A stretch of 64,000 nt of DNA from Lunatibacter sp035460985 (GCA_035460985.1 DATHWC010000305.1:12121-76120); one strand, 5' to 3'; numbered from the stretch's first letter, positions 17,340 through 26,827 are shown. Translations and numbers: made by a program. The notes: a model not told the origin generated them from the letters alone.

Positions 17340-18911
17340 ATGTGCAAGCCTTTTAAATCCAACCTGTTCTTTTGCAGCCTTTTATTGTTAATCCTTTCGG
17401 GAAGTGCCTCTGGGCAAACATGGGAGATTTTTGACCAGGAGTTTAAATTGGTCAGGAAAATCCAAAACGGAAATCTGAACATACTGGGAACCGCACTCCG
17501 TATCAACACCGGAAACCAACAGTTAAGTCTGCTGAGTCAGGAATACGAATCTTTCATTACCATCGATGACACCAGGGTGTATCAATATCTTGAGCCCTGG
17601 ATCATCGTATCTGCAAATGGAAAATTCGGGGCACTTCATGAATACGGTGACCTAGTCTACCGCACTGAATATGACAGGATCGAGTCCTATTTCAATTTGT
17701 TACTTGGTTTAAAAGGCCGAATGTTAACAGTCTACGACAGGGGAACCAAGGAAACCCGCACTCTTGGTCCGTTTGATTCTGCCAGATTTGGACTCAACGG
17801 TCAATTGATGGCAAAAACTCCCCTGGGATATTATTTACCGCTTTCTGACCAACCCGACCGCCTATATGAAGATCTTCAGGATGTCAACGAAGATGTAATC
17901 ATTGCAAGGGAACATACGGGGTATGGCTTGGTAAACCGGGATGGGAAATATATTTTAGACCCTATCATAGACACGATTGAATACCTAGGCGACAATCATT
18001 TTTATGCCCATGATGGCAATCAACACATGCTTATTAAAGCCCAAACTAATAACGCTGACATCAAATACACCAGCTACCACCGGATTGCCCGCGAAAACGA
18101 CGCCCTAGTGGAATACATTCACGGCAAGTTACGTCGTGTGATGAAAAATGACGGCATCCTGCTTGACGCAGTTGGAATGACATCCGTGCAAAAAGTGAAT
18201 TCTTCCCATTACAACATCGCTTTCAGGGATGGGAAACTGGGGCTATTAAACCCCAAAGGATCATGGGACGTCCAGCCCACCCAGCATATCCAGTGGCTAC
18301 AACCAGGCAACCAAGGCCTATATGGGGCACGAATTATGGACAAATATGGTTATGTAGATGCAAAGGGCGAAGTCGTAATCCCAGCCCAATTTGAGGGGGT
18401 GAAAAGATTTTCTGAAGGCATGGCTGGTGTGAAAAACGTTAGCGGGTGGGGATATATCAATCTAAATGGAGAAGAACTCATCTCTGCCCAGTTTGATGAA
18501 GTGGGTGATTTTTTCAGAGGTTTCGCCATAGTGAAAAGGGCGGGAAAGTCAACCATTATAAACAAAGAGGGTGTTTCGGTTCTGAAAGACGCCTATGACC
18601 GAATTTGTTTGACTGATGACAACTATTACCTCACCGAAAATGAAGGGAAATACGGCATGGTCAACCCGATGGGACAAGAAATCACCCTGCCGGTCTTTGA
18701 TGAAATCAGAAGGGAAGAGTACGATAAAATTCTCGTCGGACTTCATGGCCGCTACGGAGTGATCAAAGAAAATGGTGACATTAGCCTCCCACTATTTTAC
18801 GATAGTATCCTGTTTGATCCAATCACCAAAAACATTCTGGCAAAACATAATGCACCCCCAATCATAGAAGTGGCTGAAGATACCGGTAAGAAAAAGAAAA
18901 AGGGAGCCTAA
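17340..18911 (+). CDS. Exported WG-repeat protein
   Basis: 523 aa with a Sec signal peptide (about 1-25, ending GSASG). The body is a series of WG beta-hairpin repeats, clearest at about 330-410 (YGYVDAKGEVVIPAQFEGV; GWGYINLNGEELISAQFDEV; further degenerate copies on both sides). WG repeats are protein-interaction modules. No enzymatic domain is visible. The C-terminus is very basic (KKKKKGA), and its codons form part of a bidirectional terminator. Preceded by hemA (118-bp gap), convergent with floA. Confidence 0.8.
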   Translation: MCKPFKSNLFFCSLLLLILSGSASGQTWEIFDQEFKLVRKIQNGNLNILGTALRINTGNQQLSLLSQEYESFITIDDTRVYQYLEPWIIVSANGKFGALHEYGDLVYRTEYDRIESYFNLLLGLKGRMLTVYDRGTKETRTLGPFDSARFGLNGQLMAKTPLGYYLPLSDQPDRLYEDLQDVNEDVIIAREHTGYGLVNRDGKYILDPIIDTIEYLGDNHFYAHDGNQHMLIKAQTNNADIKYTSYHRIARENDALVEYIHGKLRRVMKNDGILLDAVGMTSVQKVNSSHYNIAFRDGKLGLLNPKGSWDVQPTQHIQWLQPGNQGLYGARIMDKYGYVDAKGEVVIPAQFEGVKRFSEGMAGVKNVSGWGYINLNGEELISAQFDEVGDFFRGFAIVKRAGKSTIINKEGVSVLKDAYDRICLTDDNYYLTENEGKYGMVNPMGQEITLPVFDEIRREEYDKILVGLHGRYGVIKENGDISLPLFYDSILFDPITKNILAKHNAPPIIEVAEDTGKKKKKGA

Positions 18912-18925
18912 CAGCTCCCTTTTTT
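18901..18925. terminator. Bidirectional terminator overlapping the WG-gene stop codon
   Basis: AGGGAGC at 18901-18907 pairs with GCTCCCT at 18914-18920; the TAA stop is in the 6-nt loop. A T-run follows on the + strand. On the minus strand the Lys-codon run supplies T's, so it can also end the floA transcript. Confidence 0.8.
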
Positions 18926-18961
18926 ATATTATGCCAGCTTAAATCACTGTTACTTCACTTT

Positions 18962-19972
18962 CTATTTTTTATCTCCACCTTTGGACCTGTCGGAACTTTT
19001 TTCCGAACCTGAACTGGCAATGGAGTCTCTCATACTTGTGTCAGATTTGACATTTTCCATTTTATAGTAATCCATGATTCCCAAATTCCCTGATCGGAAT
19101 GCATCGGAGATGGCTTTGGGAATTTCCGCTTCCGCCTCGATTACCTTCGCTTTCATTTCCACATTTCTTGCCTTCATTTCCTGCTCCAACGCAACGGCCA
19201 TAGCTCTCCGCTCTTCAGCCCGGGCTTCAGCAACTTTTAGGTCAGCCGAGGCTTGGTCAATCTGGAGTTTAGCTCCAATATTTGTGCCTACATCAATGTC
19301 GGCGATATCAATGGATAGGATCTCGAAAGCCGTACCCGCGTCGAGTCCCCTTTCCAATACGAGTTTGGAAATTCTATCCGGGTTTTCGAGCACACTTTTA
19401 TGGTTTTTTGATGAACCGATGGAAGTGACTATTCCCTCACCTACCCGGGCCAGGATTGTCTCTTCTCCGGCCCCACCTACCAATTGGGCAATGTTTGCCC
19501 GAACGGTCACCCTAGCCTTGGCTATCAACTGAATGCCGTCCGCTGCCACCGCTGCGACGTTTGGGGTATTGATCACTTTGGGATTTACCGAGATTTGTAC
19601 TGCCTCAAACACATCCCTACCTGCCAAATCAATCGCCGTGGCTTGCTTAAATGAAAGGTTGATGTTCGCTTTATCAGCGGAGATCAATGCACGAATGACA
19701 TTGGGCACATTTCCTCCTGCCAAATAGTGCGTTTCAAGATCATTGGTAGTCAGGTTTAGCCCAGCTTTTGTTGAGGTTATCAATGAGTTAACAATAATGC
19801 TTGGCGGCACTTTCCGGATACGCATTCCGACGAGTTCGAGCAGTCCAACTTTTACATTGGAGAAAATCGCCGTAATCCACAGGTTTACCGGAACGAAATA
19901 CAGGAAGATGAAGAGAACCATCAATCCCGCGAATGCTGAAATTAATATAAAAACTGAATTTGAAATTTCCAT
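18962..19972 (-). CDS. floA: Flotillin-like protein FloA
   Basis: 336 aa. An N-terminal membrane hairpin (about 5-37) is followed by an SPFH-like domain and a coiled-coil rich in Glu/Ala (DLKVAEARAEERRAMAVALEQ). Strong similarity of pattern to the UPF0365/FloA family (VPPSIIVNSLITSTKAGL; IDIADIDVGTNIGAKLQID). It organises membrane microdomains. The C-terminal tail is long, Ser/Lys-rich and polar (about 305-336). It follows nfeD by 3 nt, the usual NfeD-FloA partnership. Confidence 0.95.
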   Translation of the reverse strand: MEISNSVFILISAFAGLMVLFIFLYFVPVNLWITAIFSNVKVGLLELVGMRIRKVPPSIIVNSLITSTKAGLNLTTNDLETHYLAGGNVPNVIRALISADKANINLSFKQATAIDLAGRDVFEAVQISVNPKVINTPNVAAVAADGIQLIAKARVTVRANIAQLVGGAGEETILARVGEGIVTSIGSSKNHKSVLENPDRISKLVLERGLDAGTAFEILSIDIADIDVGTNIGAKLQIDQASADLKVAEARAEERRAMAVALEQEMKARNVEMKAKVIEAEAEIPKAISDAFRSGNLGIMDYYKMENVKSDTSMRDSIASSGSEKSSDRSKGGDKK

Positions 19973-19975
19973 AAG

Positions 19976-20437
19976 TTATTGTTTAATGATAATTTTATTG
20001 TTTTCAAGTTTGTGTATGTAAACATCTTCATTTGTGGAAATAAATCCATTGTCAGATTTTACTTCGTAAATAATGTCTCCGAACTCCGCTTTTCCGAACG
20101 GCTTGCAGTCGGACTTAGTCCTTCCCCGTTGGCCAATTTCCAATCCTAGAAGACGGCCATCAAAGCTTCGTCCCGTATTGGTTTCCAAAAGGGAAAATTT
20201 TTTCCAAACTCCAGCTTTAAATCCATAAATCAGCATTCCCAAATTGATCAGCACGGTTACGACAAAAATGATCGTCGCAGTGGATGCCGGAAATTCCTGA
20301 TATCCATAATAAACGCCTATACCTGAAAAAATCACCCCAATCAACCCTACGATCGTAGTTCCCGGCACGAACAGTATCTCCACCATTACGAGTAACGAAC
20401 CAAATATGATTAAGCTGGAGATTATAAATATCGTCAT
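19976..20437 (-). CDS. NfeD-family membrane protein
   Basis: 153 aa of the short NfeD type. Three hydrophobic segments (about 3-22, 25-45, 52-75) are followed by a C-terminal OB-fold NfeD domain (LLGLEIGQRGRTKSDCKPFGKAEFGD split over about 95-125). It lacks the ClpP-type protease domain of long NfeD proteins. It is co-transcribed with floA and probably acts with it in the membrane. Confidence 0.88.
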   Translation of the reverse strand: MTIFIISSLIIFGSLLVMVEILFVPGTTIVGLIGVIFSGIGVYYGYQEFPASTATIIFVVTVLINLGMLIYGFKAGVWKKFSLLETNTGRSFDGRLLGLEIGQRGRTKSDCKPFGKAEFGDIIYEVKSDNGFISTNEDVYIHKLENNKIIIKQ

Positions 20438-20586
20438 GAAACTCTCTGTCTTTGAATACTTGAAAATAGGCTATTTTTTTGGCTTTCGAAAGTCCTGACA
20501 ATTAATAAACATCTAAATGCCAATTTGTCCACTTACAATGGAGGACCGCATTTCGACTTACGCTGCAAATACCGTCCGAAATGATA

Positions 20587-20616
20587 CAAAAAAAGAGTGG
20601 ATGCCCACTCTTTTTT
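20587..20616 (-). terminator. Terminator of proS
   Basis: GAGTGG (20595-20600) pairs with CCACTC (20605-20610) around a 4-nt loop, flanked by A- and T-runs on both sides. Located 18 bp beyond the proS stop on the minus strand; symmetrical, so usable in both directions. Confidence 0.8.
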
Positions 20617-20633
20617 CTCACTTGAGTTAAACG

Positions 20634-22115
20634 CTAATATGCTCTGGCAAATAAAACCCTTCCTTGGGATGGTTTTCCACTGAATACACAATCACCGCTT
20701 TCTGCCACCTGATCCAACGGGATACAACGGATCGTAGCCTTGGTCAACTCTTTTATTTTCTCTTCTGTCTCTGGAGTCCCGTCCCAATGCGCTGACACAA
20801 ATCCGGCTTTCTCATCCAACGTTTGGACAAATTCCTCCCAAGTATCTGCCAGGGTCGTTTTTTCCTCTCTGAAAGCAAGCGCCTTTGAGTAAATATTCTC
20901 TTGGATTTCTACGAGAAGTCCCTGAATTTTTTCGGTGATATCCACTTCATTCAGATTCACAACCTCTTTGGTAAGGGTGTCTCTCCTTGCCAGTTCTATA
21001 GAATTGTTTTGTAAATCCCGAGGGCCAATCGCTATTCGCAGGGGCACCCCCTTCAATTCATACTCCGCAAACTTCCAACCTGGCTTATAGGTGTCGCGGT
21101 TGTCAAATTTGACTGAAATATCATTAGCCTGTAATGCATCCATTATTTCATTGGCTTTTACAGACACAGCGGACAGCTCCTCTTCGCTTTTGAAGATGGG
21201 CACGATTACAACCTGAATTGGAGCTAGCTTGGGGGGCAACACCAATCCCTTGTCATCCGAATGGGCCATAATCAAGGCACCCATTAAGCGTGTACTTACC
21301 CCCCAGGAAGTACCCCATACAAATTCCAACCCCCCTTCCCGTGTAGCAAATTTAACATCGAAGGCTTTGGCGAAGTTTTGCCCCAAAAAATGGGAGGTCC
21401 CTGCTTGCAAGGCTTTTCCATCCTGCATCATGGCCTCAATGCAATAGGTTTCTTCCGCACCGGCAAATTTTTCGTTTTCGGATTTCATGCCTTTGATAAC
21501 CGGCAAGGCCATGTGCTTTTCCGCAAACTCGGCATAAACATGGAGCATACGAACTGTTTCTTCTACTGCCTCCTTTTTGGTCTCATGGGCTGTATGGCCC
21601 TCTTGCCAGAGGAATTCGGCAGTTCTCAAAAATAATCTAGTCCTCATTTCCCAACGGACTACATTAGCCCACTGATTTACCAACAAAGGCAAATCCCTGT
21701 AGGATTGAATCCAATTTTTGTAGGTGCTCCAGATAAGGGTCTCGGAGGTGGGGCGTACAATAAGTTCTTCTTCCAACGCCGCATCGGGGTCAACAATGAC
21801 TCCTTTACCGCTTTCATCGGCCTTTAGCCGATAATGGGTGACTACTGCGCACTCCTTTGCAAATCCTTCCACGTGGCTGGCTTCTTTGGAAAGAAAGGAC
21901 TTGGGGATAAACAAGGGGAAATAGGCATTGGAATGGCCTGTTTGTTTAAACATTTTGTCCAATTGCTGTTGCATTTTCTCCCATATGGAATACCCATATG
22001 GCTTGATAACCATACATCCTCTTACCGCGGAATTCTCCGCTAGGTCCGCACGCTTTACTAACTCATTGTACCAAAGTGAGTAGTCCTCACTTCTTTTTGG
22101 TAATGCTTTGCTCAT
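20634..22115 (-). CDS. proS: Prolyl-tRNA synthetase (short, archaeal/eukaryote-like type)
   Basis: 493 aa, class II aaRS attaching Pro to tRNA(Pro). Visible: the PTSET motif, motif 2 (RWEMRTRLFLRTAEFLWQEG), motif 3 region with a Gly-rich/Arg segment, the anticodon-binding domain and the C-terminal zinc-type extension ending FARAY with a terminal Tyr. The length (about 490 aa, without the bacterial editing insertion) identifies the type 3 enzyme common in Bacteroidota. Monocistronic, with a clear terminator. Confidence 0.96.
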   Translation of the reverse strand: MSKALPKRSEDYSLWYNELVKRADLAENSAVRGCMVIKPYGYSIWEKMQQQLDKMFKQTGHSNAYFPLFIPKSFLSKEASHVEGFAKECAVVTHYRLKADESGKGVIVDPDAALEEELIVRPTSETLIWSTYKNWIQSYRDLPLLVNQWANVVRWEMRTRLFLRTAEFLWQEGHTAHETKKEAVEETVRMLHVYAEFAEKHMALPVIKGMKSENEKFAGAEETYCIEAMMQDGKALQAGTSHFLGQNFAKAFDVKFATREGGLEFVWGTSWGVSTRLMGALIMAHSDDKGLVLPPKLAPIQVVIVPIFKSEEELSAVSVKANEIMDALQANDISVKFDNRDTYKPGWKFAEYELKGVPLRIAIGPRDLQNNSIELARRDTLTKEVVNLNEVDITEKIQGLLVEIQENIYSKALAFREEKTTLADTWEEFVQTLDEKAGFVSAHWDGTPETEEKIKELTKATIRCIPLDQVAESGDCVFSGKPSQGRVLFARAY

Positions 22116-22167
22116 TTTATTTTTGTTGTATTAAAAAAACTCTATATATTCGAAGTCAGATAGAAGG

Positions 22168-22175
22168 CAAATATA
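22168..22175 (-). promoter_or_regulatory. -7 element for proS
   Basis: TATATTTG on the minus strand (22175 to 22168), a perfect TAnnTTTG match about 52 nt before the proS ATG. No -33 element is obvious. Confidence 0.4.
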
Positions 22176-22245
22176 ATTCAAAAAATGATAACCCTCTTGG
22201 ATTCCTTTCGTATATAGGGAAGAGAGTAAATAAATAAGCACACTT

Positions 22246-23640
22246 ATGAACAATTTAAATCCAATCCGATATGTAGGCGGTTTAGTCCTACTTGGCTTAA
22301 CCGCCTCCTGCACCACCAGCCAACTTGCTACGCAAGGTGAAACAGACAATTTGTATTTCATGGCGTCTGATGCTCGGGTCGCTACAGAATTTGCCGTGAA
22401 AAACAATACTCCGGAAAATTTCCGAAACATGGGTGAGCTTCAGGCCACGGATGTGGATACCGAGAGTTTTTCGAATAGAAACGTTAATCCTGAATATATA
22501 GCCAAATACCAGAGACCTTCTCAGCCTGTGGAAGAAGGCTCGGTCTATTTTGACGATTCCGAGAATCAAGGTCAAACTAGACAAGAAAACGGCAATGTGG
22601 ATGCCTATGACAATTTCAGAGGCGGAACTGGAAATGTGACGAACAACTTCTTCATGAACCCAATGATGGGTATGGGTATGGGTTTTGGCCCGATGATGGG
22701 AATGGGAAGATTTTACGATCCATTCTGGGGTCCAGGCATGGGAATGATGGGAATGTATGATCCGTTTTGGGGTCGTGGCATGGGTATGATGGGTTTTAGA
22801 CCTGGATTTAATATGGGATTCGGAATGGGATTCGGAATGGGATTCGGATTTGGTAGTCCTTTCATGCGCACAGGTTTTGGTTTCGGCAATCCTTGGATGA
22901 TGGGTGGCGGAATGGGTATGGGTTTCTATGATCCATTTATGATGGGCATGGGAGGCTTTTATCGACCAGGCTTCTACAACCCAATTATCATCATGCCTGG
23001 AGGCGAAGGTGGACGCCAGGTTGTACGAAGTGCTAGACCAAGTATGGGTTCTTCTCTGGCCTCAGGTGCTCCAAGAAGCCGATCTGCCGCAACGCAGCCA
23101 AGTTCTAATAGATCCGATGCGAGAAGAGGTGCTATAGGGACAAGCCCTACTAGCAGACAAAATACCGCTGCTAGTTCAAGGAATAATTTCAGCAGGTCTC
23201 AAAATGACTATTATTCTAATCCAAGAGCCTCTGCAACCCCTGCAAGAAGAAATATCAGTTCTCCAGCAGTTACTAGGCCAAGTTCAGCTTCTGGAACGAG
23301 GAGTGGATATTCAGCTCCTGCAAGGGTCGGCACTTCTCCAAGAGCGACTAATGCCCCAGGTATAAATAATAGAACAAATACAGGTAATACAAGATCTGGA
23401 TATGCTGCCCCAAGCAGAAATACTTCTCCGTCATACAATAGAAGTACTCGCACCAGTTCACCTGCATACAACAATACAAGAAGTTCAACACCAAATTATA
23501 ACAACCAACGAACCGCCCCAAGTAGGAGCACTTATTCCGCTCCTGCAAGGTCCTCATCGCCATCCTATAGCGCTCCTAGTGGAGGTGGTGGTTCCAGAGG
23601 CGGAGGCGGTAGCGTCGGTGGAGGAAGAAGAGGGAATTAA
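22246..23640 (+). CDS. Lipoprotein with Met/Gly/Phe-rich core and Ser/Arg/Asn-rich tail
   Basis: 464 aa; family not recognised. A type II signal is visible (LLGLTASC, lipidated Cys near residue 22). Residues about 23-135 are polar and look folded. About 136-250 is extremely rich in Met, Gly, Phe, Pro and Trp, with repeated MGMGF, YDPFWG and MGFG units; three identical 12-bp repeats (ATGGGATTCGGA, 22813-22848) encode MGFG x3. About 255-464 is a disordered Ser/Arg/Asn/Pro tail with recurring SGYSAPAR/SGYAAPSR-like segments and a terminal Gly-rich run. An envelope-anchored elastic, adhesive or metal-binding role is possible; none is shown. Confidence 0.75.
   Translation: MNNLNPIRYVGGLVLLGLTASCTTSQLATQGETDNLYFMASDARVATEFAVKNNTPENFRNMGELQATDVDTESFSNRNVNPEYIAKYQRPSQPVEEGSVYFDDSENQGQTRQENGNVDAYDNFRGGTGNVTNNFFMNPMMGMGMGFGPMMGMGRFYDPFWGPGMGMMGMYDPFWGRGMGMMGFRPGFNMGFGMGFGMGFGFGSPFMRTGFGFGNPWMMGGGMGMGFYDPFMMGMGGFYRPGFYNPIIIMPGGEGGRQVVRSARPSMGSSLASGAPRSRSAATQPSSNRSDARRGAIGTSPTSRQNTAASSRNNFSRSQNDYYSNPRASATPARRNISSPAVTRPSSASGTRSGYSAPARVGTSPRATNAPGINNRTNTGNTRSGYAAPSRNTSPSYNRSTRTSSPAYNNTRSSTPNYNNQRTAPSRSTYSAPARSSSPSYSAPSGGGGSRGGGGSVGGGRRGN
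22813..22848 (+). repeat. Three tandem 12-bp repeats
   Basis: ATGGGATTCGGA repeated three times without change inside the Met/Gly-rich lipoprotein gene. In-frame, so copy-number change would alter protein length by 4 residues per unit. Confidence 0.85.
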
Positions 23641-23656
23641 TTCCCTCTTTTTTTTT
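23628..23656 (+). terminator. Terminator overlapping the lipoprotein stop codon
   Basis: A 22-bp perfect palindrome (AAGAGGGAATT and its complement, 23628-23649) followed by a run of T's. The TAA stop lies at its centre. Confidence 0.8.
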
Positions 23657-23750
23657 CTTAATATTTTTTTTGTGAATATCGCCTTTCTGGACTTTTAAGG
23701 CATAAATATTGTCCTAATCTGATTCGTATTGTTAAATTAAAACCTTCTTT

Positions 23751-25217
23751 ATGAAAGCAGTTAAATCGATTATACCCTTATTTGCTTTTCTGTTTATTAC
23801 CTCTTTTGCTCTGGCCCAAAGTGGGTATGTAGAGGATGCCCTACGGTTTAGTATGTTTAATCCAACTGGAGCAGCTAGAATTTCGGCCTTTGGCGGTACC
23901 CAACATTCCTTAGGTGGAGATATAAGCAACATTTCTGGTAATCCGGCCGGATTGGGATTCTTCCAACGATCTGAGTTTAGTATTACTGCAGGATATACAG
24001 ACTGGGATGCAGAAACCATTTTCTTAAACCAGGGAAGTAATTATAATGCTACAAACTTTCATGTTCCTAATATCGGTGTAGTTATCAGCAGGGCCAAAGC
24101 CCCATTGGAGGCTGGAGATTGGAGAGGTGGTTCCTTTGGATTTAGTTATAACAGGCAGTCCAACTTCAGAACCAACTCCGGTTATTTTTCCAACCAACTC
24201 GATCAAGAGTCTATTCTGGATTATTATATAGACCAATATTCGCAATCTGGGGTTCCTGGGGGCTTGGATGGTTTGTTCTATGATGCGTATTTAATTAATC
24301 CGGTAGATGGTGGGGGATATGATTATTCTCCTAACACAACCGATCAGCTGGAAAAATTCGAACTCGTAGAAAGTGAAGGCAATCAGAATCAGATTTCTTT
24401 CGCCTATGGCGGAAATTACAAAAACAAATTATTCTTGGGTGCTAATTTGGGGATAGTGACTATGAATTTCCGGCGGGTTCAGACTTACAGTGAAGAATTT
24501 TTAAATAATAATCAAACGACACTTTTCAGCTCCCTCGATCAGAATCTTTTACTAGAGGGCTCGGGAGTAAATATAGGCGTAGGTGCTATTTACAAACCAA
24601 TCGATCAACTGAATATAGGTCTAAGTTTTCATTCTCCCACATGGAGTCGAATAAATGAAGAATTTCTTGCGGGGATCTCCGCTGAGTTTACCCCACCTTA
24701 TCAGGATCCTGAGTTCGGAACAATTAATCAAGAACGGGTAGACACCGACTTATATGTTAGCAGTTTTAGCCTTAGATCTCCGATGCGACTGGGGTCCGGT
24801 TTGACTTACTTTTTCGGGAAAAATGGCTTCCTTTCGGCCGATGTAGATTATCTAGACTACAGCATGATGAATCTTCGATCCAATGTGTTTAATACCGGAG
24901 AAGACAACCGGGAAATAAGAGCGTTATATGGGCAAACATTTAACTACCGAGTGGGTGGAGAGGCGAGAATCGACATTCTGAGGATTCGGGCAGGGTATTC
25001 CTATATGGGTGATCCTTTTTTAAATCCTGGGGATTTTGACAGAAGCATGACTCAGCTTTCCGGTGGTTTGGGTGTTAAGTTGGCGAATTTCAGTGTGGAT
25101 CTTGCCGTTATGAGCAACAGGTTCAATTCCTATTATACCTCTTATACTACTTCTCCAATCGCAATTACAGACAATCAACGAATTTCAGGGATGTTATCCT
25201 TCGGGTTTTCCTTTTAA
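23751..25217 (+). CDS. OmpP1/FadL/TodX-family outer-membrane transport protein
   Basis: 488 aa with a Sec signal peptide (about 1-22, ending FALAQ) and a beta-barrel composition. The mature N-terminus has the FadL-like hatch pattern (FSMFNPTGAARISAFGGTQ; then GGDISNISGNPAGLGFF). The final residues MLSFGFSF end in Phe as expected for an outer-membrane barrel. Such proteins move hydrophobic substrates across the outer membrane; the substrate is unknown. Its 3' end overlaps aroK by 24 bp, tail to tail. Confidence 0.85.
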   Translation: MKAVKSIIPLFAFLFITSFALAQSGYVEDALRFSMFNPTGAARISAFGGTQHSLGGDISNISGNPAGLGFFQRSEFSITAGYTDWDAETIFLNQGSNYNATNFHVPNIGVVISRAKAPLEAGDWRGGSFGFSYNRQSNFRTNSGYFSNQLDQESILDYYIDQYSQSGVPGGLDGLFYDAYLINPVDGGGYDYSPNTTDQLEKFELVESEGNQNQISFAYGGNYKNKLFLGANLGIVTMNFRRVQTYSEEFLNNNQTTLFSSLDQNLLLEGSGVNIGVGAIYKPIDQLNIGLSFHSPTWSRINEEFLAGISAEFTPPYQDPEFGTINQERVDTDLYVSSFSLRSPMRLGSGLTYFFGKNGFLSADVDYLDYSMMNLRSNVFNTGEDNREIRALYGQTFNYRVGGEARIDILRIRAGYSYMGDPFLNPGDFDRSMTQLSGGLGVKLANFSVDLAVMSNRFNSYYTSYTTSPIAITDNQRISGMLSFGFSF

Positions 25218-25739
25218 CATAGCCATCCATTCCCCTATCAAAAGCTCAGCGGAAATATCCTCCCCGCTGAGCGTTATTTTTGCCATCTCATAAAAGGGGT
25301 GACGCAGCTCGTACATACTTCTTAATTTTGATATAATCTCTCCTGGCTCCAGTCCATAAAAAAGTGGGCGTTTCTGTACTTGGCCGCCAGTTAGCCTTGA
25401 CAACAGCTGGCTCAAAGGAACTTCTAAATAAATGGATAGCGCATATTTATTGATCACCTCCATATTTCCGTTAAAGCAGGGTGCCCCACCACCAGTTGAC
25501 AAGACAAATGATTCATTTTTTTTTAGGCATGAAAGAAGTACTGCTGACTCCATTTCTCTGAAGTAACCCTCTCCTTTTTCCGAAAATATGGTGGAAATCC
25601 GTTCTCCCGCCTTTGACTCAATGAGATGGTCCAAGTCATAAAACCGAAAACCAAGCCGCTGAGCTATGTCCCTGCCTAACGTAGTCTTACCACTCCCAGG
25701 CATGCCCACCAACACTATTTTCCCTGTACTTACTTCCAT
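25194..25739 (-). CDS. aroK: Shikimate kinase
   Basis: 181 aa. It phosphorylates shikimate at O3 in chorismate synthesis. P-loop GMPGSGKTT at about 12-20, shikimate-binding FYDLDHLIE, a conserved Arg in FREME, the STGGGAP loop, and the lid Arg in QKRPLF. Overlaps the upstream BT_3928-type gene by 10 nt, so probably the third gene of a DUF1599-BT_3928-aroK operon. Confidence 0.95.
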   Translation of the reverse strand: MEVSTGKIVLVGMPGSGKTTLGRDIAQRLGFRFYDLDHLIESKAGERISTIFSEKGEGYFREMESAVLLSCLKKNESFVLSTGGGAPCFNGNMEVINKYALSIYLEVPLSQLLSRLTGGQVQKRPLFYGLEPGEIISKLRSMYELRHPFYEMAKITLSGEDISAELLIGEWMAMLKGKPEG

Positions 25740-26827
25740 AATGCACCCACTTCATCAAGCGTAGGAGTATTGTTGTGGTGATATTTTCCTACTACTGTGC
25801 CTCCCTTAAGTACGACTATACCTGGGTTAGCACGTATGATGGTTTTCACAACTGTGGCATCTCCCAAATAATATCCAATATCCCAGCCGTTTTTTCTTAT
25901 CAATTCCCGGGTTTCTTCCTCGGACGAAGCGCAAATCAATTTTACTTCGACACCTGCAGCTGTTGCATCATTCACTAGAGAAGATATTTCGGAGATGTTT
26001 GAGGTCGACATTTTGGAAAGATTACTCACAAGAATCAGAATTTTATTACCTATAAGAATTTCATCCGTATAGTCTCCCTTATCATTCCAAACCGCAAAAT
26101 CGGTGATCTTTGGAAGGGCTTCGGGGTTTTTGAGATTCATCTCGACAAACTCATAGCCATCTTCCGTGGGATATTGGTCCAGCGTCACCATCTCTTCGCC
26201 CCTTCTCATTACATAAGCATATTCGAGTGGTGCGGATGGCTGCATGGCCTCACCGATATTGACCCCGACTTTAAATGCCCTGAAATCTATAAAGGGCAGG
26301 TTTCTTATGGCCGCTATAGCCAATATCAAGCCAAGAATGAACGACCCAATAACTGAATATTTGCTCCATTTGGCAGTATTATTGGGTAAGTCCTTACGGA
26401 AAATGAACAATATTAATATCAGTATTAGTAATAAAATATCCTTGTAAAAAGACTCCCAAGGGGTAAGTTTGATCGCATCCCCAAAGCAGCCACAGTCAGT
26501 CACTTTATCAAAATAGGCTGAATAAAAAGTAAGGAAAGTGAAAAAGATGATCATAACCAATAACAGGTAAACTGCAGGCTTTATTTTCCATCCCACCAAA
26601 ATCATGATTCCCAATACTACTTCTACCACAACCAGAAATACGGCGATCGGTAAAGCAATTCCCTTAAACACTTCAAAAAAGGAAGCGATATCCCGGGAGA
26701 ACACGTCAAAATACTCTTCAAGCTTAATCGCCGTACCTACGGGGTCATTGACTTTTATTAGTCCTGAAAAAATGAAGAGCCCACCGACGACAGCTCTAAT
26801 GGATCCCAATACAACCTGCTTAAGCAT
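25730..26827 (-). CDS. BT_3928-type protein: DoxX/MauE-like membrane domain plus thioredoxin-like domain
   Basis: 365 aa. The N-terminal half has about four to five membrane helices of the DoxX type (VVGGLFIFSGLIKVNDPVGTA is the signature start; CGCFGD at about 113-118 is the conserved Cys pair). The C-terminal half (about 185-365) is a thioredoxin-like periplasmic domain (ILILVSNLSKMSTSNISEIS; GIVVLKGGTVVGKYHHN) lacking a CxxC. The family is widespread in Bacteroidota and uncharacterised; quinone- or disulfide-linked redox work is inferred. Overlaps DUF1599 by 8 nt and aroK by 10 nt. Confidence 0.85.
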   Translation of the reverse strand: MLKQVVLGSIRAVVGGLFIFSGLIKVNDPVGTAIKLEEYFDVFSRDIASFFEVFKGIALPIAVFLVVVEVVLGIMILVGWKIKPAVYLLLVMIIFFTFLTFYSAYFDKVTDCGCFGDAIKLTPWESFYKDILLLILILILFIFRKDLPNNTAKWSKYSVIGSFILGLILAIAAIRNLPFIDFRAFKVGVNIGEAMQPSAPLEYAYVMRRGEEMVTLDQYPTEDGYEFVEMNLKNPEALPKITDFAVWNDKGDYTDEILIGNKILILVSNLSKMSTSNISEISSLVNDATAAGVEVKLICASSEEETRELIRKNGWDIGYYLGDATVVKTIIRANPGIVVLKGGTVVGKYHHNNTPTLDEVGALWK

